From: Vandiemenella viatica
Taxonomy: Eukaryota > Arthropoda > Insecta > Orthoptera > Morabidae
NCBI GenBank assembly: GCA_031002005.1
Contig: JARYHS010008074.1
Location: 347,348,932-347,412,931, forward strand
Direction of reading: 5' to 3'
Length of the DNA stretch: 64,000 nt
The notes under the pieces were generated by a model. That model was given only the letters and a program-made list of their open reading frames with translations. It was not told the origin of the DNA and did not search any database. Numbering within the stretch: position 1 is the first letter of the stretch; every line of letters begins with the position of its first letter. Shown one piece after another: positions 30,800 through 41,767 of the stretch. Position numbers and translations under genes: made by a program.

Positions 30800-32397
30800 T
30801 GGTTCACACTCACACACTGACTGAGAACAACACACGAGGGATCATTATAACGTAAAAAAGTGTACACCTCCAACATTGCAAGACTACCTACGATTTGCCT
30901 CGCATTGCACCCGTAACTTTCTAATATCTACAGTTTAACATTCAATCCGAATAACCTACGGCCCAGGCCTGACTCTTACGATGAAAAACAATTTTAGCCT
31001 CCACGGAGATTTGAACCGGAGACCACGACGTTCGTAAGCAAGCGCTTTAACCACTGAGCTGCCAGTCCACTACACGGAAACAAGGTACGGAGACGTCTAT
31101 ATCCAACGTGTCTGTCTATCGCCGTATTTCGAAGTTATGAGACAACATGTGTTATTTATACAGATAAATTTTCAACCAAATATAGACAGTATATTTCTCC
31201 TTGTTTCAAAGGATAAGTGTGCAAAGTTTCATCGAGATCAGATGAAAACTGTGGATTTGTATGAAGAGCAAACAAACGAACCAACAAACATAAATACATT
31301 CATCTTTATATATATAAATTACTGCATGTCACACACACACTGACTGCGAATCACCCCTGAGGGATCAATATAACGTAAAAAAGTGTACACCTACAGCATT
31401 GTAAGACTACCTACGATTTGCCTCGCATTGCACCCCTAACTTTGTGATATCTACAATTTAACAATCAATCCTAATAACCAACGGCCCAGGAGTGATTCTT
31501 ACAATCAAAAACAATTTTTAAAAATCTTAGCCTCCACGGAAAACCAGAGACCACGACCCAAACATTAGTAAGCAAGCGCTTTAGCCACTGAGCTACCTGA
31601 CCGCTACATGGAAAAACACTACAGAGACCACCATATCCAACGCGTCTGTCTATCGCCGCTCAGTAATTTTTCGAAATTATAAGACAACATGTATCATTTA
31701 TGCAGATAATTTTTCAACCAAATGTAGACAGTATTTTTCTCCTTGTTTCAAAGGATAAGTGTGGAAAGTTTCATCGAGATCGGATGAAAACTGTGGATTT
31801 GTATGAAGAGCAAACAAACCAACAAACAAACATAAATACATTCATCTTTATATATATAAATTAGTGCATGTCACACACACACTGACTGAGAATTACCCCT
31901 GAAGGATCAATATAACGTAAAAAAGTGTACACCTACAGCATTGCAAGACTACCTACGTTTTGCCTTGTATTGCACCCCTAACTTTGTGATATCTATAGTT
32001 TAATATTCAGTCCGAATAAGCGACGTCTCAGGCGTGACTCCTACGATCAAAAACAATGTTTTAAAACCTTAGCCTCCATAGAGATTTGAACCGGAGACCA
32101 CGACCTGAACATTAGTAAGCAAGCACCTTAACCAATGAGCTACCTGACCGCCACACGGAAAAACTCTACAGAGACCTCCATATCCAACGCGTCTGTCTAT
32201 CTGCCGTTCAGTAATTTTTCGAAATTATAAGACAACATGTATTATTTATACAGATAATTTTTCAAGCAAATGTAGACTATTTTTATCCTTGTTTCAAAGG
32301 ATAAGTGTGAAAATTTCATCGAGATCGGATGAAAACTGTGGATTTGTATGAAGAACAAACAAACAAAAATACATACTTTCATCTTTATATATATAGA
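30800..32397 (-). repeat. Three head-to-tail ~535-bp units with tRNA-like segments
   Basis: Units are approximately 30800-31326, 31327-31862 and 31863-32397. Each contains CACTGACTG...ATAACGTAAAAAAGTGTACA, a tRNA-like segment on the minus strand, TCATCGAGATCRGATGAAAA and an ending AACAAACATAAATACATTCA then TTTATATATATA. The tRNA-like parts lie near 31003-31069, 31534-31602 and 32075-32150. On the minus strand they have A-box-like GCTCAGTGGTTAAAGCGC and B-box GGTTCAAATCTC; the middle copy has lost most of its B-box. I interpret the unit as a tRNA-derived SINE-like element in a tandem array. Confidence 0.75.
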
Positions 32398-32439
32398 TTA
32401 ACTGTGATATAAGAAGGTGTATAGAAACGCAAAGTTGAA

Positions 32440-33665
32440 AATATCACTCGTAGTATGCATCCTGACTGCGAGAAAGCTCCGCATCTTTATATACAAAATC
32501 CATTCTATACTTCAATAAAGCACCACAAACGCTTTTCAATATACTTGAAGAATACAAAGTAGACAGGAAAACAAGAGAATTAATCAGACATTTACGGATA
32601 CTATCTTGAATGTTAGGTTCATTGCTGAACCGTTTCGAATTAGGAAATCGACAAGAAGATAGATTATCACTCCTTTTGTTCAGTCTTGTTCTGGACAAAG
32701 TAATCAAAGGCTTTGAAAAAGAAGTAAAGCGAATAACCATTGGCAGGCTACTCAAAAATAAACTTCACCTGCGGTGATTGGCATTTGCAGATGATCTAGC
32801 AATTCTCTCCAACAGAGAAGAGGCAATCTACTCCCTTGAAAAACTCCATGAAATTTTAGCTAAATGTGGTCTCCAATTCTCATATGCTAAAACCCACGAT
32901 ATGGAAGAATCTTCCCGGTACCAAGATGGACAACCCATGAAAACGTGGTTTGGCAATATCTCTCAAGTAACTAAATTCATATAACTAGGAGAAGTTATTC
33001 ACTCTGCAGGACTAAATCGTGAAGCAAGCAAGGAGAAAATGGCTAAATTACAAAAAGATTATAGAATCACCTGGAACAGATACAACAAAACGTCAGTACC
33101 CCGAAATGCCAAGTAAAGACACTATAATCAAATAGAGACATTATAGTCATGGGAAACTTTGATTATTAGGGGTAGATTATAAATCAAAGATATTGGAAAG
33201 TAAGAAAGTAAAATTTTAAGGAAACTCTTTGGCCATTTTGTACAGGAGTAATTAGGATGAAAAGGAAATCACACAAATTATGTCAGCAAACTTTCAGGAA
33301 AAGACGAATTAAATTCTTCGACCAGATTATCAGAATGAATAACAACAGACTAATGAAAAGGATTCTCGACCTGGCTATTTCAATGAAAAGAAAAACTATT
33401 GGCTAATTGAAATCGAATAGGATATGCAGAAAATCTGAATCACAGATGATATCACCTGGAGAGGACAGATGCAGATTTAGTAGCTTGGTCAATAGCCAAC
33501 CATTTCTAACAAACAGTATGTTAGAAGAAGTAACACCTGGACGGAAGATCGTAGTAAAGAGCACAGTGAGAGGATGAAGAGGTTTTGGGAAAATAAGAAA
33601 AACACATCAGCTAAATAAGTTCAATAGTGCTCCCCAGTTGGGCAAAACGATGAAAGAAGAATAAA
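32440..33665 (+). mobile_element. LINE E: decayed non-LTR retrotransposon fragment
   Basis: The best preserved part is AFADDLAILSNREEAIYSL (32781 onward), a palm motif with intact FADD. Upstream, in shifting frames, are RQEDRLSPLLFSLVLDKVI (32645-32710) and EEYKVDRKTRELIRHL-like sequence. The far 3' side gives WTEDRSKEHSERMKRFWENK at 33538-33597, a C-terminal ending also seen in LINE C. Many stops; inactive. It follows directly after the tandem tRNA-like array. Confidence 0.7.
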
Positions 33666-35090
33666 ATCCATTTAGCATGGGTAAACCACATCGTCATGAC
33701 AAACCACTACGACTATTGAGACCGTAGCTTTCTCTCAGTCGAAATGTCTAACAAACTCCAGCGCCAACTACCGGAAATAATTGAATCGCTAATTGCAGAA
33801 AGGGAACATGTCCATTTCGTAAAAAACTTTTTTCCGGAAAAGGCATCTTTCAACTTAGCCCTTTCGTTCTCTGCAGAAAGTCACTTAAAAAAACATTTAA
33901 ATAATATGCTTCTCATCCCAAACAAACACAAAATGTAATACTGAATAGTCTACCGTACGAACGTAATACAGTTTTTTGTCATGTCCCTAAAACTTATCAA
34001 ACTGGACATGTTCCCTTTCTGCATTTAGCGATTCAATTACAAGCAAAAATCTTTAACACTAACTCGATAACATTTCTTCTTAATATGGACTGAATTGGTC
34101 TAGTGGTTGTCCGTGATGATGCGGTTTAAACACACCTGGATTTTATACATAAAGATTAGTGAATTTGAGACATCTATTCCTTTAATTGATTTGGTCTCTA
34201 ATGACGATTTGGAAAACCAGAAAAAAAAATTAGGAATTTTTGTGTGCAGTGGAAAACATAAGGCTGAACTTTAGTGAAGTACTAGTCGTAGAAGCTATAA
34301 TGGAGCAGAATTCCAAACATCAGGAATAATACTCGAATATTATTATGATACTACCAATGCTCAGGCACGGTTAATTTTTTTTATGCTTTCTTGCCGCGAC
34401 TCTTCTTGCCCAAGATAAGTATAGAAGAATCATTTCCTCAATGCTGGTCATATTATGTCACAAAGTCGCTCATCCAGCACCATCCAGCTGAAAGTTTGCT
34501 TCTAATGAAGACTGAACAGCAACTGAATTAGAGATAGCTGGGCTGATACAAATGTGGCCTTAACGTTGAGAACATTCTATGTATACACACCAACAAACTT
34601 AAAACACACGCATAGTTTAGTCATGTGTAATATAGTATTAAAACAAAGTAATGTTGTCCACATAGGTTAAGAAGAAAAAAAAAATCACTAAAGAAGCTTC
34701 TAAGAAAAAATGAAGTGCCTGAGAACGTTCTGAAGTTGTATAGTGAACCTTCACATTCGCAGATGGGGAAAATCTGATGTGACGCCTACGAAATGGAAAA
34801 GGAATTTTTGATGTAAGGAATTGGTATAGTACGAGGCAGAGTTATGTATAATGAACCGACTCACATTAAACTTCAGAGGATTTAACTGCTCATGAAACCG
34901 CGCATTACTGGAGTTATTCGAAGAAAGCAATACTGAATAATGACTATAAAAATAGACGAACAAGTGAATTATCGTTAGGTGAAAAATATTAAACGCCGAC
35001 TATAGTCAAAACAGGACCCGCTAGATTTACTAAAGCTTAACACGGTTGTAATTTGACCGCTGACATGATTGACATCCAGGTGGTAAGGAT
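33666..35090. other. Unassigned spacer
   Basis: No feature recognised. AACATGTCCATTTCG (33807-33821) has a reverse-complement-like partner near 34000-34030, and both lie beside matching TTCTGCA/CGCTAATTG words (33780-33830, 34005-34030). This suggests a small imperfect inverted repeat of about 250 bp, possibly a remnant MITE. Confidence 0.3.
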
Positions 35091-35329
35091 GTGTCTTTCC
35101 CTCATCCTAAGGCAATTGATAAGATTCAGCTGAAAGCACAAAATCTGCCAACATATTATGCCCAGCTCCTTACTTTGGTTAAGAAAGTCTTTGAGAGGAG
35201 AGGCGAAATCTTCGATCCAGGCATTTTGTACAAGCAGTTTGTACAGACTCAAGGCAGGACAACACTACATGCGAGACCACCCTGGCCTCAATGCTGTGTC
35301 TACACGAGGAATCCTTGAGTCAGACTACA

Positions 35330-35577
35330 AGTTAAGGATCGCGCAACTCAATGCCTAGAGAAGTACTACCGTCTTGCACGAAGCAAGGAAACTGGCAAAG
35401 GAGCTAGGCTTCGATCTCATCTGCCTCCAGGAACCATACTCTCAACAAGGAAAAATTCCATACATGCCTGTGATGTCGCAGGAAATCACAACTGGACTGA
35501 GGCCCATGTCAGCCATAATAGTATTCAATAAGCACATTGTAGTAACTAAGGTAGCCCAATTTTGTGATGAGCACACC
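35330..35577 (+). pseudogene. LINE F endonuclease, N-terminal segment
   Basis: KLRIAQLNA, a stop, then RSTTVLHEARKLAKELGFDL and ICLQEPYSQQG, with the catalytic Glu in LQEPYS, then AIIVFNKHIVVTKVAQFCDEH. The frame runs straight into the hAT-like element at 35578 and continues at 36654. The upstream open frame at 35091-35318 may be the end of ORF1 but shows no zinc knuckle. Confidence 0.8.
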
Positions 35578-36653
35578 TAGTGTTGCAAATTGGAAAATAA
35601 ATGTTTTTTTTTCAGATTTGTGCAGAAATAAATGAAAAAAAACCTAGCACCCTTGTTTTTTTTCATAAAACAATATATTTGATAAATTATAGTTTTATTT
35701 ACTGAACTTACATTTTACATGTTTGTTTTAAATCTTACTAAATCATACAATGTCTTACATAATGATTCATAAATGTATCTCTATAGGTAATATAATTTCA
35801 TTCATCCTCTATGTCAGTACCACATTCACTAGTATCAGCACTACCAACACTAGTTCAGTCAGTGTCAGAATTTTCTGTTTCTTATTCTGTCTGCTCCATA
35901 ACTTCAGAAATAATTACATTTTCTTTTACTGGATGTATTGTACGCAAAACCTTTTGAGATTGTAATTTTAAATTGTGAGCAAAGTACACACTGTGCATAA
36001 AGACTGCGCCGATAGTTCTGTATTAAGGTCTTTTAAGTTTGAATTTAAATCTATTTTCATACAAAATAGGAGCTTTATTTCTTCTCAATCGTTGGTTTAC
36101 GCCAACGGTTGCAAGGAAATGATTCATAATTACTGACAATTTAATGACTCAGTATCACTATACGCTGAGAGTCTAACAAGTATACGAATATAAGGAAAGC
36201 ACAATAAGTAATAAAAAGAGGTAAAAAACTATAGATAAATTTAAAATTCCTATTTTTTAAAAAAAAGATCCGTAGGTCTACAGATAAATTTGTAGGGATG
36301 GCAGCACTCGTCCAAATAGCGAGTATCAATCCAAACAACGGGGAACGGGGATTCCTTCTCGCGCAACCTAGCCTCTTTGGGAAGTCCCCGTTCGTAAAAG
36401 AAAACTTCAGTCAATGTTGCCAATATTTTTGCAATTTTTTTTCTACTGAACCAGAAAAATATAGTAGATTTAAAAATTAAGATAAGCACTTAGTATAAAC
36501 TCTAAAACAGTAATATTAAACGATAAATGCCTTAAAAATTTGAAATTGATTAGTTATGAAAAAAATATGATCCAGAAAAAAACATGTTTTTTTACAGTTT
36601 TTTTCATGTTTTTTTTTCAAGTCAGAAAAAAACCCGTATTTTTTACTACACTA
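35578..36653. mobile_element. hAT-like non-autonomous DNA element with 8-bp target duplication
   Basis: The element begins TAGTGTTGCA and ends TACTACACTA, so termini are TAGTGT...ACACTA with a longer imperfect inverted repeat that includes T-runs (AAATGTTTTTTTTTCAG versus GGGTTTTTTTCTGACTT). Identical AGCACACC flanks lie at 35570-35577 and 36654-36661. An 8-bp duplication and TAGNG termini fit the hAT superfamily. The 1,076-bp interior has no intact transposase. The insertion falls inside the LINE F endonuclease and the reading frame resumes on the other side, which confirms the borders. Confidence 0.85.
35790..36130 (-). pseudogene. Decayed coding stretch inside the hAT-like element
   Basis: The minus strand from about 36110 to 35790 reads with only a few stops: NQRLRRNKAPILYENRFKFK, then HNLKLQSQKVLRTIHPVKEN and an acidic, Ser/Thr-rich end (SADTSECGTDIEDE). 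It looks protein-like but matches no domain I know. It could be a transposase remnant or captured sequence. Confidence 0.3.
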
Positions 36654-36963
36654 AGCACACCACATGTATTGAGATTAGCACATTGGGGGCAATTTCGTTT
36701 TACTGAACATGTAATTTTAGTATCGAGATGAAATTGAACCATATTTGAATAAAATAAGGGAAATACATTTAGCACTCTTAGACCAACCGATGATAATATG
36801 GCTGACGTAAACGCAGTCAGTTCTATGGCACAGACGTCGAACAGATGCTAGGGGATTGTTGGTAGATTTGATTAATGAATTGCAGCTGGAGGTCAGGTAC
36901 AAAGAATGTAATACTTACACCTACAACAAGTGGTGCCAGCACCAATATCAACGTAACTATAAC
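36654..36963 (+). pseudogene. LINE F endonuclease, middle segment
   Basis: Across two or three frames: EISTLG, then FQYRDEIEPYLNKIREIHLA, a degraded DANA-type catalytic region with SVLWHRRRTDARGLLVDLIN, then NTYTYNKW and NINVTITN near 36950. These match the order of an R1-type endonuclease. The catalytic Asp-Asn pair appears altered. The segment ends where the next insert begins at about 36964. Confidence 0.7.
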
Positions 36964-38738
36964 AAACTAGTGATCGCCCAGCGATCGAAATTCGACGGTA
37001 AATTTATTAAGTTGTTTAGTTTCTTTCATGAAAAAGTAATAATCTAGTAATTCTCTGCATTACCTATAAAATTAAAACGATACACTCCACGCGTGACTGT
37101 ACGCTAAATTTTAGCTTCTTATCTAACCATAGCAAATGATGAAATGTATTTATCGATGGTTCATTTGAATTCAAAATATTCATTTTGACTTAAGGCCGGA
37201 AAAATGCATTAGCTTTATGAAACATGCGCATTTAAATGTATCTATCAAAATAATTTCGTCATTTTGTGTGTTAGCTATTTAAATTTGTTCTATTATCATT
37301 TTGAATTTCACGCAAATAAGTATTCCTTATTTCTTGTCTCTCTCTCTTTCTCTCTAATGAAATTACTGAAATTAAAAAATCAAAAGACACCAAAGTTTAA
37401 CATTTTAAATAATCAAATAACCATATAGTATCTGGCAGAATCGCTACATTCCTTTTCAAAGTATTAATCTCTACTTTATCCGAGTCTTTCGCTTTACCAA
37501 ACACCACAGAGTGTCTCAATGCGGGGAATTCACGTAAGAACGTTGGCTCCGATCCTATTTCGCGCGCACACACACGTTCACAAATTAATTTTTTATTTTA
37601 ATAATCTATTTGTAACATGTATTAGCTATGCTTATTATATTTTTGGGTGGTGTGGGACATTCTCCACCAGTGTAAAACTGTTACTGAACTGTTGAAATTT
37701 GGATTAACTGTTTTCTTATAGTGTCCTCTTCACGTTTAGCACTCTCCTTTTCTGGAAAAGTCGCCACGAATTAAATTAAAAATGCCGAAATATGGGATGC
37801 TCCACAACCGCGAAATGTTAGCAACACTGTAAAAATGACACAAAAATTATCGATACAGGAATCATATCAACCTAAATAGGTTCGTTTTGTTATAGCGATC
37901 ATGGTTAGGTTGAAATTCGGCCTGCACCGAGGATAAAAAGTTTACGGGAAATTCGTTCTACGCAGCCCATGTCGCAAACCAGAGACAAACTGCGCATTTG
38001 TTTACAACTGAAGCAATCGATTATCTCTGACAGCTTATATCGATTCCAAGGTTTGTAAAATATATTATATATCATTTTAACTTTCTGTATTTCTTTAAGT
38101 TCCTCCGTTCGCCCAATATTCTGGCCGCTAGCTGAGCTATCTACCAACCCTCGAAATGTTGCTTCTTGCTTCTATATAAGTTCAGAGATTAATTTCGACT
38201 GTTTTGTTTCACCAAAGACAACAAAGTAAGGCCGCTAGCTGCGCCATCGACCAGCCATCTGAGCGAATTACGTAGGCAAGCGAGCGTTTTATTTTAATTA
38301 ATTTAATGTATTTGTGACGCATATTATCTATAGATTTTAGCTTCCTTCACTTCTTCTCCATATAATCTTTAACTATGCCAAATCTCACACTTTTCTGTGT
38401 GCGCAATATTCTTAAAAATGCATCATAAGTTTTCGCTTAGCGTATTAATATATTGAGCGTTCTGGTGGCTCAGTGGTAATGGTGCTTGATTTCAAAGCAT
38501 TCGCTGCTCCGGTCCGGGATTCGAATCCCGGCAGGCGCAGGAATTTTGAGAGTTATGTTTGATCATACAGGCTATGCCAGGACGCTCCGTGGTACGGATT
38601 CCACGTTAAACTGTAGGTCCCAGAGGACAGGAACTGGCCGTCCTACCTATGACAAAATGGCTTAGTATGCCTCCTTCGGGAGGATCCAACCAACCTTCGG
38701 GTTGTGGACTAAGTTAAGTTAAGTTTATTAATATATAG
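36964..38738. other. Composite insertion in LINE F
   Basis: About 1.78 kb separating the NINVTITN and AWNFLHGWTV parts of the endonuclease. It starts near AAACTAGTGATCGCCCAGCG and ends after SINE family 2. ATAAC occurs at both edges (36959-36963 and 38739-38743) and could be a target duplication. The interior 37050-38450 is AT-rich without an open frame I recognise; a TC-rich run (37336-37355) and short CA run (37565-37573) occur. Confidence 0.6.
38456..38720 (+). mobile_element. SINE family 2 (tRNA-derived), near full length
   Basis: tRNA-like head with A-box TGGCTCAGTGG and a perfect T-arm, CCGGGATTCGAATCCCGG (38513-38530). The ~170-bp body contains GACGCTCCGTGGTACGGATT and CTCCTTCGGGAGGATCCAAC, and the tail is (AAGTT)n. 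The head could be folded as a degenerate tRNA but the acceptor stem does not pair well and the body follows directly, so it is a SINE rather than a tRNA gene. Partial copies lie at 13160-13213 (minus) and 61560-61635 (plus). Confidence 0.8.
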
Positions 38739-38743
38739 ATAAC

Positions 38744-41430
38744 GCTGCATGGAATTTTTTGCATGGTTGGACAGTAATGGACAACTTGACAACCAGCGAC
38801 CACAACATCATACAGTGTGATGTGGCAGAGAGAGGAGAATTGCTTACCCGGGAAAAATATACTTCAGAAGGCAATTCAACTTGGGACAGGCATCATGGCA
38901 GAGGTTGAGAGAAGCTTTTGTCGCTCCGGTAGTATCAGAAGAAGAATTCGATGTGGACGACGTGGCGAAGGAACTAACATGGGCGATTCAGGGCGCAATG
39001 AGAGCTGCTGTCCCTCTGAAGAAGATTGGTGGTGCAACAGATAGATCCTGGACGGCTGAATTGCTAGCACTGAGAGAAAAAGTAAGGAAAGCTAGAAAAG
39101 CATGCCAAAGGAGCCGAGTAACTGCAGGAAAAGATTTTCTTCTTGTCAGATACAGACAACTGAGTGTTGAATACAAGCAAAAAATTCTAACAACCAAGCA
39201 AAGAAGATGGGAGTTATTTGTAAAAGAAAATCTGAAGGTTAATCCAGGGGGTATTCCGTATAAATTAGCCGCTGGTAAAATACGACCTCACACCACCTTA
39301 TCCTCAATCAGAAGAGAAGACGGATGAATTACAACTAACTGGAAGGAATCAGTGGATGAATTGTTGAACAGCTTACTGCCGTACGACAGACCAGAGGAAA
39401 ACACTGAACAACAAGATGACCACAACCGGGAAATGTGGCAACCCTATGTCAGTGTAGAAATGGACAGCGACATCTCCCTGGACGAGGTAATAACAGCAAT
39501 AAATTCTCTGAACTTGCAAAGGACCACATGAGGTGCTCCAGAATTTGATCTTCGATGTAGCACCAATTCTGTGCAAACTATTTAACGAATGTCTTAGGGA
39601 AGAATACCAAGCATCTGGAAGCGTGGGGAAGTTGTAATACTCAAGAAAGGAGATGACTAAAATCCACTCATACCGAAATCATACCACCTGATCTGTCTAT
39701 TAAACGACATGTTAAAGACGCAGGAAAAAGTCCAGTGTAAAAAGCTTCAAGACTTTAGAACCACCAGAGGAATGAGTCGAGATCAGTATGGTTATAGGGC
39801 AACAACATCGACTGAGGATGCAATAAACCGAGCCATCGAAATAATAGAAAGGTCCAGAGAAAAAATACGTTGTAGGAATAATGGTTGACATATCGGGGGC
39901 TTTCGACAAGTTGTGGTGGCCGGCACTGTTTGCAAGACTCCGGCAAATGCACTGTTCAAAGCGGCTCTACTACAGCCTGAGAGACTACCACAAGGGTACT
40001 ATGAGGTGCCCTAACAACATAATCAAAAGAGATATAAATGAAGGTTGCCCTCAGAGATCTGTCTGTGATCCTATCTTCTGGGATTTAGCTTTAGAACCAG
40101 GGCTGGAAATTCTTCAACAAACACCAGAATTGCTAGGATTGGTTACCTTCGAAGGCGATCTCTTCTGCTAGTTGAAGGGATGTCAAGAGCTGAGATCGAA
40201 ATGAAGTGTGCAAAAGTGCTAAAAGTTCTTGAGAAGTGGTGTGAGGAAGTTAATCTTAAACTCGCACGCAATAAAACAAATTACATGGTGTTCGAGAAAA
40301 AAAAGCTACTGATACGAAACCCTACTATTAAGATAGATAAGACGAAAATACAAAGAAGTCTACTCAATAGATACTTGGGCTTGTGGCTGGATGAATGCCT
40401 AAATTTTCGGGCCCATTTGTAGGAGGTCTGCAGAAGAGCTTTACGGGCAATGAATAGAATCATAAGTATAGGACACAGACAGTTCCAGATCCCTGCTCTG
40501 GCAATAAAGGCGTACCACAATGGTATAATCGCATTAATCGTCGGTTACGCGGCTAGTGTCTGGGCTAAACACATCAGAAAGGTCAAGCCGAAGGAAAGAG
40601 TCCGGATATTGCAACGAACCATACTGATCAGGCTCACAGGCGCATATCGTACAACATCAACCTCAGCCCTAACAGTAGTATCAGGCCCCTGGATTTAGAA
40701 GTGAGGAGACGCGGATCAACATATTGGCTGAGAAAGAACAGGATCGACAAGATTGTGGAAATAGTTGGGAAAAAAGTAAGCACAAAGAAGGAAGTATGGA
40801 ATGCATTGATTGAGGAATGCAAAACGAACGGGAAACTATTGAAACTAGTCCTAGAACGTACGACATGTTCCCATCCGTAGCTGAAAGAATCAGCATGGGA
40901 TTCTTTCAACCTTCTACCGGGCTAATCCAATACATAACCGGCCATGGATCATACAGAAGCTTCCTATAAAAGAAACGTGGACTTTCACCAACCAGCACGT
41001 GCGAGTATGGAGAGGGAAGCACACCAGAGCAAGTGGTGTGGGAATGTCGGACATCTGAGAAGAGGTACACACAGTAACAGCAGCTTCAAGGGCTGAGGAT
41101 ATTCGATATACTGCGATCTGAGAGATTAAGGCACTTGCTGAATGAAAGTGCAGAAATAGTCTCCCAAATCGAAAAACAAAAATACTTGGAGCGGAAGAAA
41201 GCTGAGGGCGAGAACCGACGAAGACATCCACCATGACCATCCACCACGACCTGCCGAAATCACCTCTGAGTTTCCCAAAGGAGTCTCCCTTCTGAGTGAC
41301 TGCTGGAGTCCATCATGTATTCCAGGAGGGTAACCTCCTGAAGCGCTGGGGTCTTCGCCGCAGTCTATACCAGGAGAGGGAGAGGTACGCCAGGTGCTGC
41401 AGTCGGGGCTCTTTAAAAATATACATACCG
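38744..41430 (+). pseudogene. LINE F endonuclease end, reverse transcriptase and C-terminal region
   Basis: Starts with AWNFLHGWTVMDNLTTSDHN (the SDH catalytic motif), then a linker ORF 38881-39327 (ATDRSWTAELLALREKVRKA). RT fragments follow: DQYGYRATTSTEDAINRAI, VDISGAFDKLWWPALFARLR with the first palm Asp, and GCPQRSVCDPIFWDLALEP, where the usual GCPQGS has changed. The catalytic YADD is replaced by a FEGD reading near 40150. ORFs 40180-40422 and 40450-40698 carry the thumb and ISIGHRQFQIPALAIKAYHN. A CCHC-like ending is faintly visible near 40990-41060. At least six stops or shifts. Inactive. Confidence 0.8.
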
Positions 41431-41767
41431 TTCTGGACATCTAAGACATCTGGCGAGGTCTAATAGTATAAATTGGACAGTCATATTGCGCATTTAATAT
41501 ATGTTGAAGATAGCTGTTCAGACTGTAGGATAAAAAGAATTTTTCAAATACATATATATCCTTGTAGTTAGCTATTAGATTCTGTTGTTCATTCTGTAAC
41601 TTTTTTCCTAATTTAGTTCTTACTTCCATTCATGGGATTCTACTTGTATTTTATCATTATGGTGACTATTTCCAGTGTAATATTGTCTTCAGTGAAGAAG
41701 ATTTAGTGGCCCAGTTTAGCCTCTAGATGCTGGGTCAAAATGTATATGGAAAATAAAATAAAATAAA

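Larger units (their letters stand above)
35330..41767 (+). mobile_element. LINE F: R1-like non-LTR retrotransposon split by two insertions
   Basis: Three segments read as one element on the plus strand: 35330-35577 (endonuclease start), 36654-36963 (endonuclease middle) and 38744-41767 (endonuclease end, RT, C-terminus, 3' UTR with (AAAAT)n tail at 41748-41767). Protein phrases such as ALRAMNRIISIGHRQFQIP and LIRLTGAYRTTSTSALTVV are characteristic of the R1 clade. Many stops and frameshifts show it is old. R1 proper inserts in 28S rDNA, but nothing here is ribosomal, so this is either a non-rDNA R1-clade lineage or a dispersed copy. Confidence 0.85.

Noticed and set aside
31003..32150. A cluster of three tRNA genes
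   Set aside because: They recur at a fixed position in ~535-bp repeat units, have poor acceptor stems, and the middle one lacks a B-box.
30800..32397. CRISPR-like array
   Set aside because: Units are 535 bp with no short repeat/spacer structure, and the context is eukaryotic.
33744..34040. A functional small gene at 33744-33938
   Set aside because: The same words occur inverted near 34000-34030, so the open frame is more likely part of a small inverted repeat.
38456..38538. A functional tRNA gene
   Set aside because: The T-arm and boxes are good, but the acceptor stem does not pair and the sequence continues into a SINE body with a tail repeat.
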